A DNA stretch of 64,000 nt from Alteraurantiacibacter aestuarii. Lineage in GTDB: Bacteria > Pseudomonadota > Alphaproteobacteria > Sphingomonadales > Sphingomonadaceae. Positions 1 to 9,567 of this stretch are shown here, piece after piece. A program made the position numbers and the translations under genes. How positions within the stretch are numbered: the stretch's first letter is position 1; every line of letters begins with the position of its first letter. Below the pieces are notes generated by a model. It worked only from the letters and a program-made list of their open reading frames with translations, was not told where the DNA came from and searched no databases. Location: assembly GCF_009827405.1 (NCBI RefSeq), contig NZ_WTYY01000001.1, forward strand, positions 62,001-126,000, read 5' to 3'.

Positions 1-1
1 C

Positions 2-121
2 CTGCCGATCAGCCTGATGCTGATCCTTTCGCCGCTATGGCTGTCAGTCTTCAGGCAAGGCCCGGCAGAATGGTTGTGGCGCAGCATCGCAGGCCTGCAC
101 CTGCTGCCGTTCAGGCGCTGA
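2..121 (+). CDS. DUF418-type membrane protein, C-terminal end only
   Basis: Only the last 39 residues are in the window. They read as a hydrophobic stretch (ISLMLILSPLWLSVF) followed by RQGPAEWLWRSIAG and a short basic tail, then TGA. The 'GPxEWLWR' signature after a last membrane helix is typical of the C-terminus of DUF418 proteins, multi-pass inner membrane proteins of unknown function. The gene begins upstream of the window. Its stop overlaps the end of the convergent MFS gene by 11 bases. Recognition rests on a short tail, so the family call is moderate. Confidence 0.55.
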   Translation: MPISLMLILSPLWLSVFRQGPAEWLWRSIAGLHLLPFRR

Positions 122-1391
122 TTTCCCCCTCGCCGCCACCCTTCGTGCTGGCCAGATCTGCGCGGTAGTTGCGCGCGGCCAGCAGGTAATGCAGCCCCGC
201 CCACACATACAGAGCGCCGGTGATGGCCATGGCGATGGTCAGGCCTCTGACCTCTCCATAGCCGAGCGCAAAATGATCGCTCAGACTGCCAAGCAGGAAC
301 GGGCCGAGTGCGCTGGCGATGCCATAGACCACGTTGAGCACGGCGGTGCAGGTCGCCCGCATGCGCGGATGCATCAGGTTCTGCAGCGCTGCAAAGGTGA
401 TGCCCAGATAGCCGAAGTTGAGGAAGGTCGCCACGCTCACCAGACCCAGCAACAGGCCCAGATCGTCCCGCGTGATGGCCAGCGCATAGATTGGCCCGCC
501 CAGGATCAGGCAGAAAGCCGGGACCAGCGCATAGGCGGCGGGGTTTTTCTCTCCCAGCCTGTCACCCAGCATGCCGCTGACGATGACGGAGACGGCGGCG
601 GGCAGGCTGGCGATCAGTCCGGAATACAGGCCCGCCTCGGCCAGCCCCACTTCGAACTGGCGGATCATCAGCGAGGTGAAGAAGTAATTGAGGCCAAAGC
701 CGAGCATGGCCGCCAGCGCCGATCCGATCACCAGATTGCGCGCACTGGGGAGGGCGAACAGGCGGGCCAGCACCTGAGTGATGGGCGGCACGTCGTCGCC
801 CGCACCCGGATCATGCGCGCCGCGTGTCGGCTCCTTCACCAGGAACCACGCAAAGGCAGCAAGGAACACGCCGGGTATGGCAGCGATCAGGAAGGTGAAG
901 CGCCAGCTGAATTCCTGCGCGATCCAGCCACCGCCGACAAAGCCGATGAATGCCCCGACCGGCGGCGCCAGCATCAGCACCGATATGGCAAGGCCGCGCT
1001 TGTTGGCGGGGAAATAGTCGGAGATCACCGATTGCAGGCTGGGCAGGCCGATCGCCTCACCCAGACCCACGCCCATGCGCGCGGCCAGCAGATGGACCCA
1101 GCCCCCGGCCCAGCCGCATATCGCCGTCGCGCCAGACCACAATAATGTGCCCACCGATATCAGCGAGAGGCGGCGTACACGCTCGGCATAACGGGCGATG
1201 ACCAGTCCCACGCCCACGTTGAGTATGGTGAAGGCCACGCCCATCAGCGACACCTGCTGGTCGGTCAGCGAAAACTCGGCCTTGATCGGTTCCACCAGTA
1301 CGTTGACCACAATCCGGTCAACAAAGCCCACCGTGCTGATCGCGGTGAGGATCACCAGTGCCAGCCACGGCGAATTGCGGCGCATGTCCAT
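111..1391 (-). CDS. MFS transporter
   Basis: A 426-residue polytopic membrane protein with about 12 hydrophobic segments, the usual size for the major facilitator superfamily. The N-terminal helix ending in VDRIVVNVLVEPIKAEFSLT is the pattern of the sphingomonad 'MFS transporter, spinster-like' group. An internal DRLGEK stands at the central loop. An in-frame extension to 1553 exists, but ATG at 1391 is preferred because GGAGG lies about 9 bases upstream and the extension reads as low-quality sequence. It lies 125 bases downstream of the sulfotransferase gene on the same strand. The substrate cannot be told from sequence. Confidence 0.85.
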   Translation of the reverse strand: MDMRRNSPWLALVILTAISTVGFVDRIVVNVLVEPIKAEFSLTDQQVSLMGVAFTILNVGVGLVIARYAERVRRLSLISVGTLLWSGATAICGWAGGWVHLLAARMGVGLGEAIGLPSLQSVISDYFPANKRGLAISVLMLAPPVGAFIGFVGGGWIAQEFSWRFTFLIAAIPGVFLAAFAWFLVKEPTRGAHDPGAGDDVPPITQVLARLFALPSARNLVIGSALAAMLGFGLNYFFTSLMIRQFEVGLAEAGLYSGLIASLPAAVSVIVSGMLGDRLGEKNPAAYALVPAFCLILGGPIYALAITRDDLGLLLGLVSVATFLNFGYLGITFAALQNLMHPRMRATCTAVLNVVYGIASALGPFLLGSLSDHFALGYGEVRGLTIAMAITGALYVWAGLHYLLAARNYRADLASTKGGGEGEISA

Positions 1392-1516
1392 GTCTATGCT
1401 TCCTCCACTCCCGGCCGGTGAGGATAGAGGGCAAACGGCAAAGGGGAAGCGGAATTCTGTCTGCCGGAAACGGCCGGCGTGGTCGGGCAGTTGGAGTATG
1501 GGCAGGCCTGAGCCGG

Positions 1517-2839
1517 TCAGCCGCGCAGCGCCGCCGCCATCGGCTCCAGCCATTCGCGGTAAGGCTCATGCACGCCAATGCCCTTGCGGTTGAGCGGGCG
1601 GCGGACCTGCTCGCTGCTGGCTGTCCCGGTTGGCCCCGAGGCCTTGCCCAGATCCAGCATCGATGGCTCGAACGAGATGCCGATCCAGTCGCAGATGGCG
1701 CGCAGGCAGAAGTCGGCATCCGCCACCAGGTCTTCATAGTCCAGCCGCAGCACGCGGCCCGGCGCGCGGGTATTCGCCTCATCCATGACGCGCGCATATC
1801 CGCGATAGAAGCTGGCAATATTCCTCTGGTCGCACGACGACGGGTGGCCGCCCTGAAAGGGGAAGCGATAGTTGGACCAGCAGCAATCCATCGCGCCGCG
1901 CCGCAGATCGATGATGCGGGCGGCAGGCATGGCCTTGAGGATGACCGGGACAAAGCGCCAGTTGAGGTGCATCTTGTCGATGAAGAAGGGTTCCGCACCG
2001 TGGCGGCGCGCTGCGCTGAGGCTGAGGTAATCGCTGCCAAGGGCCGACATGACCGCGCTCTCCGCACCGCCGCGCTGCATATGCAGCCCGGCCAGTCGCG
2101 CCATTGATCGCGATTCGCCCAGCGCCTCCACCTGCGAGTGCGCGCCCAGCATGCGTTCCAGCAAGGTCGAACCCGATCGCGGCATTCCCACCAGGAAGAT
2201 CGGCGCGGGCCTATCTGCGCTGGCCTCGCTTTCGTCCAGCTGCGGCATGTCGGATAGCAGCGCCGCGATCTCCTGCCCGAAGCCGCGCGGATCAAACGGT
2301 TCGATACGGGCGAGCATGTCATTGCCGGTGCCAAAATGGCCAAATGCCACCTCATGTTCGGCCTGCGCATGGGCAGCTTCGCCCAGCGCGAAGTGCAGCA
2401 GCGCCTGATCGAGCGGACTTGCACCCGGCCTGCCAAACGCCGCGCGGACCTCGGTCTCAACCTGCTCGCCGTGATAGAAGGCCAGGCTCCACCAGGCGCG
2501 GCCCTGACCGGGATGGATATCCAGCGCGCCGCGATAGGCGTGGCGGGCGGCATCCGAATTGCCGATTGCGCGCTCCAGATCGCCCAGGATCAGGTGCAGC
2601 ACCGGGTCCGCACCGTCCCTAGCGATCAGGGCGCGGCACAGCTGCGCCGCATCACCGTGCCGATTCATTTCCGTCAGCACCATCACCAGCATCCGCGGCC
2701 AGCGCCCTTCGCCCGGTTCCAGTCGGCGCAAATCCTCCAGCGCCGCCGCGGCATCCGCCAGCCGGTCTGCCTGCAGGGCCTGCATGGCCTTCATGCCAGC
2801 GGGTGAGGGGCGCGGGGGCTGCGGTCTGGCGGGCGGCAT
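1517..2839 (-). CDS. TPR-repeat sulfotransferase family protein
   Basis: A 440-residue protein in two parts. The first ~170 residues are alanine-rich helical repeats of TPR type (for example LILGDLERAIGNSDAARHAYRGALDIHPG). The second half is a PAPS-dependent sulfotransferase fold with the 5'-phosphosulfate loop PIFLVGMPRSGSTLLERML and a later FYRGYARVMDEA...RLDYEDLVAD block typical of the Sulfotransfer_3/TPR group. ATG at 2839 is 7 bases after the GST stop, so the two are probably one transcript. TPR-sulfotransferases of this kind are common in marine and sphingomonad genomes, but their acceptor is generally unknown. No acceptor can be inferred here. Confidence 0.85.
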   Translation of the reverse strand: MPPARPQPPRPSPAGMKAMQALQADRLADAAAALEDLRRLEPGEGRWPRMLVMVLTEMNRHGDAAQLCRALIARDGADPVLHLILGDLERAIGNSDAARHAYRGALDIHPGQGRAWWSLAFYHGEQVETEVRAAFGRPGASPLDQALLHFALGEAAHAQAEHEVAFGHFGTGNDMLARIEPFDPRGFGQEIAALLSDMPQLDESEASADRPAPIFLVGMPRSGSTLLERMLGAHSQVEALGESRSMARLAGLHMQRGGAESAVMSALGSDYLSLSAARRHGAEPFFIDKMHLNWRFVPVILKAMPAARIIDLRRGAMDCCWSNYRFPFQGGHPSSCDQRNIASFYRGYARVMDEANTRAPGRVLRLDYEDLVADADFCLRAICDWIGISFEPSMLDLGKASGPTGTASSEQVRRPLNRKGIGVHEPYREWLEPMAAALRG

Positions 2840-2846
2840 GGCGCGC

Positions 2847-3545
2847 CTATTGCTGCCGGTAGTCGGCGGTGATCTGGCCCGTTGCGACCAGCTCTTCCTC
2901 ATGGCTCTGCTCGCGCCAGTCTTCCGCCAGCGCGGCCTCTTCCCATTCACGCATGGCCGGGTGGGCGAGGATGTGATCGACCCATGCCTGCCCCTTGCCG
3001 ACATCCAGCCCGAAGGTGCGGATGCGGAAAGCGACCGGGGCAAAAAAGGCGTCAGCCACGCTGAACGCCGGCCCTGCCAGCCACGGGCCGCCGAACTGTT
3101 CCAGCCCCTGTTCAAACAGCTCGCGAATGCGTGCCACGTCCTTTGCCAGCGCCGCATCGAGCGGCCCCATGGCCACGCGCACGCCGACATTCATGGTGCA
3201 CTGGTTGCGCAGAGCGGAGAAGCCGCCGTGCATCTCCGCGACCGCGCATTGGGCAAAGGCGCAGGCGGCCTCATTCTTGGGCCAGACACCGAAATGGCGA
3301 TCCGCCAGATAGAGCGCGATGCCCAGCGAATCCCACACTGTGCGATTGCCGTGGATCAGCACCGGCACTTGCCCGGTGGGAGAGAAAGCGCGGAATTCAT
3401 CGTAATTCACCGGCTTTGTGAACGGCTCAATCCGGTCCTCGAACGCGATATCCAGCGCCTTCATCAGCAGCCACGGCCGCAGCGACCAGCTGGAGTAATT
3501 CCGGTTTGCGGTGATGAGCGTGTAGGCCACGCCGTCAGCTGACAT
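2847..3545 (-). CDS. Glutathione S-transferase
   Basis: A 232-residue protein with the two-domain GST layout: an N-terminal thioredoxin-like domain ([22 protein letters not shown], then [13 protein letters not shown], then [12 protein letters not shown]) and a C-terminal all-helical domain ([17 protein letters not shown]). The NxxSSWSLRP motif places a serine at the usual glutathione-activating position. The '[13 protein letters not shown]' start is typical of the GST N_3 group seen in alphaproteobacteria. ATG at 3545 lies inside the 3' end of scoB (11-base overlap), so translation is probably coupled. The physiological substrate is unknown. Confidence 0.9.
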   Translation of the reverse strand: MSADGVAYTLITANRNYSSWSLRPWLLMKALDIAFEDRIEPFTKPVNYDEFRAFSPTGQVPVLIHGNRTVWDSLGIALYLADRHFGVWPKNEAACAFAQCAVAEMHGGFSALRNQCTMNVGVRVAMGPLDAALAKDVARIRELFEQGLEQFGGPWLAGPAFSVADAFFAPVAFRIRTFGLDVGKGQAWVDHILAHPAMREWEEAALAEDWREQSHEEELVATGQITADYRQQ

Positions 3546-4185
3546 ATTGGGCGGTGGTCTTGGCTGCCACCTCTTCGGCGCTGACGCCGGGGGCCAGCTC
3601 CACCAGTTTGAACGGGCTGTCATGGTCCGGGCGCTGGAACACGGCCAGATCGGTGATGATCATGTCCACCACATTGCGGCCGGTCAGTGGCAATGTGCAT
3701 TGGGGGATGAACTTGGGCTCGCCGTGCTTGGAGACATGTTCCATCACCACGATGATCTTCTTCACGCCCGCCACCAGGTCCATCGCGCCGCCCATGCCCT
3801 TCACCATCTTGCCCGGGATCATCCAGTTGGCGATGTCGCCGCCTTCGGATACTTCCATCGCGCCCAGCACGGTCAGGTCGATATGCCCGCCGCGGATCAT
3901 GGCAAAGCTGGCCGCACTGTCGAAATAGGCGGTGTGCGGCAGCTCGCTGATGGTCTGCTTGCCGGCGTTGATCAGGTCCGCGTCCACCTCATCGGGATAG
4001 GGGAAGGGGCCAATGCCCAGCATTCCGTTCTCGCTCTGCAAGGTCACCTGCATGCCTGCCGGAATATGGTTGGCGACCAGCGTGGGGATGCCAATGCCAA
4101 GGTTCACATAATACCCGTCCTGCAATTCGCGCGCCGCGCGGGCGGCCATTTCATCGCGGGTCCAGCCGGCTGAGTCCTGAGGCAT
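3535..4185 (-). CDS. scoB: 3-oxoacid CoA-transferase subunit B
   Basis: A 216-residue beta subunit of a succinyl-CoA:3-ketoacid (acetoacetate) CoA-transferase. The enzyme moves CoA from succinyl-CoA to acetoacetate. The catalytic glutamate sits in [12 protein letters not shown] near residue 52. [23 protein letters not shown] and the GMGGAMDLV loop are the strongly conserved blocks of the family. ATG at 4185 is chosen, with AAGGA 10 bases upstream; a TTG at 4203 is possible. Subunit A is at 5850-6569 on the same strand, but a lipoprotein gene lies between the two, which is unusual because scoA and scoB are normally adjacent. Confidence 0.95.
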   Translation of the reverse strand: MPQDSAGWTRDEMAARAARELQDGYYVNLGIGIPTLVANHIPAGMQVTLQSENGMLGIGPFPYPDEVDADLINAGKQTISELPHTAYFDSAASFAMIRGGHIDLTVLGAMEVSEGGDIANWMIPGKMVKGMGGAMDLVAGVKKIIVVMEHVSKHGEPKFIPQCTLPLTGRNVVDMIITDLAVFQRPDHDSPFKLVELAPGVSAEEVAAKTTAQYVS

Positions 4186-4199
4186 GCGGTATGTGTCCT

Positions 4200-5849
4200 T
4201 CAATCGAGTGGGGGAGGGGCAAGGAACCAGCCTTCGCCGATCAGCCCTTCAAGCGGGGCTGCCATGATCGGATCGAGCACGAAATCATACAATTCATCAA
4301 AATCGGCGCGTTGATCGCCCATGATCGCCAGCAGGCAATTGCTGTCGCCCAGGCCATAGCGGCGCTCCTGCTTGCTCTCTCCGGCAAAGCGGGTGACGAT
4401 CAGCGGATCGACACCGTCCGGGTCCAGCCCGCTGTCCGCCAGCCGCCGGCGGATCGCGCTGGCCTGTCCGGGACCGTGCCCGCTGATCCAGTAGATGGTG
4501 ACACCGCGCTGGCGCAGGTTCGCAAGCTGCGCGGCCAGCGAATCGTTCGGCCTGTTCTGGCCCACCAGCGGCATCAGGCCATTGGCAGGGTCCAGATCGA
4601 TCAGGACGGCGGGCGGGCGATTGCCGCAGATCTGCAAGGCGGGATCGAGGCTGGGCGGATCGAGCAGCAGCATGCTCTCCCGTCCGCCGCCGTTGGGCTG
4701 GGCGGTGAGCTTGGCCATCACGTGGTCAAAGAACGGCTGGTAGGCTTCTGATCCAGTGCCCGGTGCCAGGTCGAATGGCGAACTGGCCGGGGAAGGCATG
4801 GATGTGACCACGCTCAGGCCCAGCGTTTCTGCGGCGCGCTCAAGCTGCGATGATGGCGGCGGGGTCGGTGTGGGTCTGGTGGCCGGTCTGGGCGCGGGAG
4901 CGATTGCGGGAGTGATGGCGGCTGGTGCTGGCGCTGGCGCTGCAACCGGAACAGCCACTGCCAGCGCGGCTGGCGCGGGCTCCTGCTCCACGCGTTCCGG
5001 AAGTAATGGTTCGGGAACTGGATCTGGATTTGGTGTCGCCGTGGCGGGTGGCGGCAGATTCACAATCGCCGCGCTGGCCAGCTGTGGGTCCTCCTGCACC
5101 GCCAGTGTTTGCTCCGCCTCTTCCTCCACCGGCGCTTCTGCCAGCATCACGCCTTCGCGTTCGGTCCGGCCCGGTTCAGCGCTGTCATCGGCAATGAAAT
5201 CGAAGGCGGAAGCGAACTCATCCTCGCGCGGGTTCTCTGGCGGCGGCGGCCCGATCAGTTCGGCATCAGGCTCCGCGCCAACCGGCTCGGGCACCACTGC
5301 GGCGATTGCGACTTCCGGTGTTGCAGCAGGAGCGGGCACTGGTTCCGGCTCTGGCTCTGGTTCCGGCAACAGCTCCGCCTGTGGCGCAATTTCAGGTGCA
5401 ATTTCAGGTGCTGCGGCGATTTGTGCCGCTTCTTCGCGCGCAAGCGAGCGGGCGAGCGCGGGGTCCGCGTCCTCCAGGGTGAGCACAATGACCGGTTCCG
5501 GACGCGCGCGTGCGGCGGGTTCGGGGGCCGCAGGTTCTGGAGTTGCAACCACAGCCGCCGCCGGGGCAGGTGCCGGGGTCGGGAGCGGGGTCGGCACTGG
5601 CGCAGCGATCACTGGCTCAGCTTCGCCAGCAGGGTCCGCCTCTATGGCGATCTGCTGAGCAGGCACCGTCTCTACCGCCAGATCTGCTGCTGTTTCTGCG
5701 CGCGAAGCCGGTTGCGCCGCCCTCTCACCGGGCGGAACATAGGGGCCATCGATGGCGGCAAGCACGTTCAGGGACTGGCAGCCCTGAAGCATGGTGGCCG
5801 CCAGCATCACGCCAAGCAGATGCCTTGTACGGGAACGACCAGGGCCCAT
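4200..5849 (-). CDS. Pro/Ala/Glu-rich lipoprotein with C-terminal HAD-like phosphatase domain
   Basis: A 549-residue predicted lipoprotein. After a basic start and a short hydrophobic stretch, LQGCQSL forms a lipobox near residue 24. About 300 residues of low-complexity Pro/Ala/Glu sequence follow ([14 protein letters not shown]), probably an extended linker. The C-terminal ~190 residues look like a HAD-superfamily acid phosphatase: [10 protein letters not shown] (DxD, motif I), YWISGHG (motif II), ESKQERR (motif III lysine) and [13 protein letters not shown] (motif IV). Motif I lacks the usual DETxLDN continuation. ATG abuts the scoA stop and the gene's own stop is just upstream of the scoB start, so it is embedded in the CoA-transferase operon. 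The function is unknown. Confidence 0.75.
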   Translation of the reverse strand: MGPGRSRTRHLLGVMLAATMLQGCQSLNVLAAIDGPYVPPGERAAQPASRAETAADLAVETVPAQQIAIEADPAGEAEPVIAAPVPTPLPTPAPAPAAAVVATPEPAAPEPAARARPEPVIVLTLEDADPALARSLAREEAAQIAAAPEIAPEIAPQAELLPEPEPEPEPVPAPAATPEVAIAAVVPEPVGAEPDAELIGPPPPENPREDEFASAFDFIADDSAEPGRTEREGVMLAEAPVEEEAEQTLAVQEDPQLASAAIVNLPPPATATPNPDPVPEPLLPERVEQEPAPAALAVAVPVAAPAPAPAAITPAIAPAPRPATRPTPTPPPSSQLERAAETLGLSVVTSMPSPASSPFDLAPGTGSEAYQPFFDHVMAKLTAQPNGGGRESMLLLDPPSLDPALQICGNRPPAVLIDLDPANGLMPLVGQNRPNDSLAAQLANLRQRGVTIYWISGHGPGQASAIRRRLADSGLDPDGVDPLIVTRFAGESKQERRYGLGDSNCLLAIMGDQRADFDELYDFVLDPIMAAPLEGLIGEGWFLAPPPLD

Positions 5850-6569
5850 TCAGGCGGCCTCGCGTTCCCGCGTGGTGACAAATTCGATCTTCTTGTCATA
5901 GGGCGCGCCCACGATCATGCGCTGGACATAGACACCGGGCAGATGGATGCAGTCCGGCTCCAGCGCACCTGCGGGCACCACTTCCTCCACCTCCACCACG
6001 CAGAATTTTCCGCATGTGGCGGCGGGCAGGTTGAAGTTGCGCGCGGTCTTGCGGAACATCAGATTGCCGGTTTCATCCGCCTTCCATGCCTTGACGATGG
6101 CAAGATCGGCGAAAATGCCGTGTTCGAGGATGAAGTCTTCGGTGCCGTTCGGGCCATCGAAGCTTTTGACCTCCTTGCCCTCTGCCACCTGCGTGCCGAC
6201 ACCGGTCTTGGTATAGAAGCCGGGAATGCCCGCCCCGCCAGCGCGCATGCGCTCCGCCAGCGTGCCCTGCGGGCAGAATTCCACCTCCAGTTCGCCAGAC
6301 AGATATTGCCGTTCAAACTCCTTGTTCTCACCCACATAGGACGAGATCATCTTCTTCACCTGGCGGCTGCGCAGCAACATGCCGATGCCTTCATTGTCGA
6401 TCCCGGCATTGTTGGAGGCGAAGGTCAGTTCCTTCACGCCGCTGTCCTGAATTGCCTTCAGCAGACGTTCGGGAACGCCGCACAGGCCAAAGCCGCCAGA
6501 AGCGATCAGCATGCCATCATGCAGCAGGCCATCGAGAGCGGCGGCGGCATCGGGAAATAGTTTCTGCAT
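5850..6569 (-). CDS. scoA: 3-oxoacid CoA-transferase subunit A
   Basis: A 239-residue alpha subunit of succinyl-CoA:3-ketoacid CoA-transferase. The CoA-binding glycine cluster GGFGLCGVPERLL lies near residue 26, followed by the family blocks FASNNAGIDNEGIG, GGAGIPGFYTKTGVGT and KAWKADETGNLMFRKTARNFN. The length matches the family. It is the first gene of the minus-strand cluster (scoA, HAD lipoprotein, scoB, GST, sulfotransferase). This suggests coupling to ketone-body or polyhydroxyalkanoate-derived acetoacetate use. Confidence 0.96.
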   Translation of the reverse strand: MQKLFPDAAAALDGLLHDGMLIASGGFGLCGVPERLLKAIQDSGVKELTFASNNAGIDNEGIGMLLRSRQVKKMISSYVGENKEFERQYLSGELEVEFCPQGTLAERMRAGGAGIPGFYTKTGVGTQVAEGKEVKSFDGPNGTEDFILEHGIFADLAIVKAWKADETGNLMFRKTARNFNLPAATCGKFCVVEVEEVVPAGALEPDCIHLPGVYVQRMIVGAPYDKKIEFVTTREREAA

Positions 6570-6754
6570 CAGCGTAGCGTCTCCGGCGCATTGAAGTTCT
6601 GGCAGGAATAGAAGCTGCGCCGCCCCCTGTCACCCCGCTCAGATGGATATTGCATCGCAACATCCAGCCTCGGCAAGGGGAGAAAAGCATTGCCTTCTGC
6701 AACCGACAGCGCTGAAGACAAGAGCATTAAAGGCTATAAAACAGCATGATGGCT

Positions 6755-6893
6755 TGAGTTGCATATTTTGCAATACGAGTTGCGCTTTTCGCACTTGCGG
6801 AATCTGCCCCCCTAAACCATATCAATCTTGCCTTTCAGGCATCCTCTCCCAAAAACTTCCCAGGCCCGGTTGGCAACAACCGGGCCTTTTTTT
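6755..6893 (+). ncRNA. Candidate small RNA ending in a strong terminator
   Basis: The 615-base gap between divergent scoA and the CDC48 gene holds no convincing ORF, yet it contains a textbook terminator on the plus strand about 300 bases before the next gene. The region just before it is structured: TTGCA-TATTT-TGCAA and TTGCGC-TTTTCGCAC can form small hairpins, followed by a pyrimidine-rich single-stranded stretch (ATCCTCTCCC) like the anti-Shine-Dalgarno motifs of alphaproteobacterial trans-acting sRNAs. The 5' end is a guess, as no clear promoter is visible. It could instead be the attenuated leader of the CDC48 gene. Confidence 0.4.
6862..6893 (+). terminator. Rho-independent terminator
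   Basis: A perfect 11-bp stem AGGCCCGGTTG / CAACCGGGCCT closes a GCAA tetraloop and is followed by seven T residues. It is on the plus strand with no protein gene upstream of it, which is the main reason to suspect a small RNA or attenuated leader. Confidence 0.9.
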
Positions 6894-7185
6894 GTGCTGT
6901 TTTTGGACCGCTCTGGTCAGGTCCGCTTGCTGGCCGGTTGGAATGGAAGGCCCGGACGGACCTGTTGATCCAGCAATTCGCCCATGTCCTGCGCGCCGTG
7001 CAGCGCTCCACCGGATGGCAAATGCCCGATCAACGCAGCCTTGTCCTGCGCCAGACCCCACCTTCCAGACGCATGTTGACCATATTGACGCTGACACTGC
7101 CGCACATGATCGAAATGCCCGTTTGCAATCCGCAGTCGCGCTACCTAGCTTTCAATCGAGAGAAAAAGGCAGGACGGGAACCGAA

Positions 7186-9501
7186 ATGGCAGATGCTGAC
7201 ACAGTTGAGGTCGAGGTTGAGGAAGGTACGGTCAGGCTGCAAGTCGCCGCCGCACGGCAGGAGGAATCCGGCCGCGGCGTAGCGCGCATGCCGCGTAGCG
7301 CTTTTCAGGCGCTGGGCATTACCGAAGGCGACCCGGTAGAGATCGTCGGCAAGCGTGTCACCTCGGCGCTGGCCATGCAGGCCTATGAGGAGGATGAGGC
7401 GCTGGAAGTCATCAGGCTGGATGGCCTGCAACGCGCCAATGCCGAAACATCGTCGGGCGAGCATGTCACCATCCGCAAGGCGCAGCCCAAGGCGGCAACG
7501 CGTGTGGTATTCGCCCCGGCCCGGCGTGAAATGCGTCTGCAAGGCCCGACAGAGGCGTTGAAGCGCGTGTTCTTCGGCCATCCGCTGGCGGCTGGCGATC
7601 TGGTCGCCACCCACGGGCAGCAGCCGGTGCAGAACGTTCCGCCCGAAGTGCGCCGCATGTTCAACGCGCCGGCCTATGCGCTCACGCAGATACGCCTGCA
7701 GGTGATCTCCACCGTGCCCAAGGGCATCGTGCGCATTGACGAGAATACCGAAGTCGAACTGCGCGCCGAATTCGAAGAGCCGCGCGATGGCCGCGGCACG
7801 GTGAACTATGACGATGTCGGCGGGATGGAAGATACCATCAAGCAATTGCGCGAGATGGTGGAACTGCCGCTGCGCTACCCCGAATTGTTCACCCGCCTTG
7901 GCGTTGATCCGCCCAAGGGCGTGTTGCTGCACGGCCCGCCCGGAACCGGCAAGACCCGGCTGGCACAGGCCGTCGCCAATGAAAGCGATGCCGAATTCTT
8001 CACCATCAACGGGCCGGAGATCATGGGCAGTGCCTATGGCGAAAGCGAAAAGCGCCTGCGCGAAGTGTTCGAGGAGGCCGAGCGCGCCCAGCCGGCGATC
8101 ATCTTCATAGACGAGATCGATTCGATTGCGCCCAAGCGCCAGAATGTCAGCGGCGAGGCGGAAAAGCGTCTTGTCGCCCAATTGCTGACGCTGATGGACG
8201 GGTTGCAGGCACGCGCCAATCTGGTGGTGATTGCCGCCACCAACCGGCCCGATGCAATCGATGAGGCCCTGCGCCGCCCCGGCCGGTTCGACCGCGAAAT
8301 CGTGATCGGTGTGCCGGACGAAAATGGCCGCCGCGAAATCCTTGCCATTCACACCCGCGGCATGCCGCTGGGCGAGGGCGTGGACTTGCAGGAACTGGCA
8401 CGCTCCACCCACGGCTTTGTGGGGGCGGATATTGCCGCGCTGGCCCGCGAGGCCGCAATCGAGGCGGTGCGCCGGATGATGCCGCGCATCGATCTGGAAG
8501 CGCGTGAGATTCCCGCCGATGTACTGGAGGACCTGTGCGTCGAGAAGGAGGACTTCCGCGCAGCGCTGAAACGCGTCCAGCCTTCCGCCATGCGCGAAGT
8601 GATGGTCCAGACGCCCACAATCGGCTGGGACGATATCGGCGGCGTGGACGAGGCGGAAGAGAAGCTGCGCGAAGGCGTGGAACTGCCGCTGAAGAATCCC
8701 AAGGCGTTCGAACGGCTGGGCATCCGTCCGGCCAAGGGCTTCCTGCTCTATGGCCCTCCCGGCACCGGCAAGACTTTGCTGGCAAAGGCCGTGGCCAAGG
8801 AATCCGAAGCCAATTTCATCTCCATCAAAAGCTCCGACCTGTTGTCCAAATGGTATGGCGAGAGCGAGCAGCAGATATCCCGCATGTTCGCCCGCGCCCG
8901 ATCCGTGGCGCCTTGCGTGATCTTCATTGACGAGATCGACAGCCTGGTTCCCGCGCGCGGATCAAGCGGTAATGAGCCGCAGGTCACCGCCCGCGTGGTC
9001 AACACCATCCTGTCTGAAATGGACGGGATGGAGGAATTGAGCTCCATCGTGGTGATCGGTGCCACAAACCGCCCCGCGCTGATCGATCCGGCGCTGCTGC
9101 GTCCCGGTCGTTTCGACGAGTTGATCTATGTCGGCGCGCCCGATCAGGCAGGCCGCGAGCATATTCTCAAGATCCATACGCAGAAGATGCCGCTGGCCGA
9201 TGACGTCGATCTGGCGGCACTTGCCGCGCTCACGCCGCGTTATACCGGTGCCGATCTGGAAGACGTGGTGCGCCGTGCAGGCATGGTGGCGATCCGCAGC
9301 GCAGAAACCCCGCCTGAAAATGTGACGGCGGCCAATTTTGCCGAAGCGCTGGAGGACAGCCGCCCGACCGTGACCGAGCAGATGGAAGCCGAATATGGCC
9401 GCATGAAGGGCGAACTGAAGCGCAAGGCGATGGAAGTGAAACCGATCGGCTTCATCCACGAAGGCATGCTGGAATCAACGCGCGACAATAAGCACGATTA
9501 G
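7186..9501 (+). CDS. CDC48/VAT-family tandem AAA+ ATPase
   Basis: A 771-residue protein with the layout of archaeal VAT and eukaryotic p97/Cdc48. An N-terminal double-psi beta-barrel-like domain ([23 protein letters not shown]) precedes D1 with Walker A GPPGTGKT near residue 251 and Walker B IIFIDEID, then D2 with Walker A GPPGTGKT near residue 523 and Walker B VIFIDEID. Both domains keep arginine-finger/sensor sequences ([17 protein letters not shown] and [17 protein letters not shown]). ATG at 7186 is chosen because the barrel domain starts there. Such proteins are hexameric unfoldases that extract or remodel proteins. A Cdc48-like protein is rare across bacteria but recurrent in sphingomonads; its client is unknown. 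Confidence 0.93.
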   Translation: MADADTVEVEVEEGTVRLQVAAARQEESGRGVARMPRSAFQALGITEGDPVEIVGKRVTSALAMQAYEEDEALEVIRLDGLQRANAETSSGEHVTIRKAQPKAATRVVFAPARREMRLQGPTEALKRVFFGHPLAAGDLVATHGQQPVQNVPPEVRRMFNAPAYALTQIRLQVISTVPKGIVRIDENTEVELRAEFEEPRDGRGTVNYDDVGGMEDTIKQLREMVELPLRYPELFTRLGVDPPKGVLLHGPPGTGKTRLAQAVANESDAEFFTINGPEIMGSAYGESEKRLREVFEEAERAQPAIIFIDEIDSIAPKRQNVSGEAEKRLVAQLLTLMDGLQARANLVVIAATNRPDAIDEALRRPGRFDREIVIGVPDENGRREILAIHTRGMPLGEGVDLQELARSTHGFVGADIAALAREAAIEAVRRMMPRIDLEAREIPADVLEDLCVEKEDFRAALKRVQPSAMREVMVQTPTIGWDDIGGVDEAEEKLREGVELPLKNPKAFERLGIRPAKGFLLYGPPGTGKTLLAKAVAKESEANFISIKSSDLLSKWYGESEQQISRMFARARSVAPCVIFIDEIDSLVPARGSSGNEPQVTARVVNTILSEMDGMEELSSIVVIGATNRPALIDPALLRPGRFDELIYVGAPDQAGREHILKIHTQKMPLADDVDLAALAALTPRYTGADLEDVVRRAGMVAIRSAETPPENVTAANFAEALEDSRPTVTEQMEAEYGRMKGELKRKAMEVKPIGFIHEGMLESTRDNKHD

Positions 9502-9567
9502 AATGGGCGAAGGTGCGCGGGGCCTTGCCAGCCCCCGCTCTTGCCGCCGTCGCGCCTGCCTGCGGTG

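Noticed and set aside
4756-5658. 300-codon plus-strand Gly/Ser/Ala-rich frame
   Set aside because: Mirror of the Pro/Ala/Glu-rich linker of the HAD lipoprotein on the other strand; repetitive codons keep all frames open.
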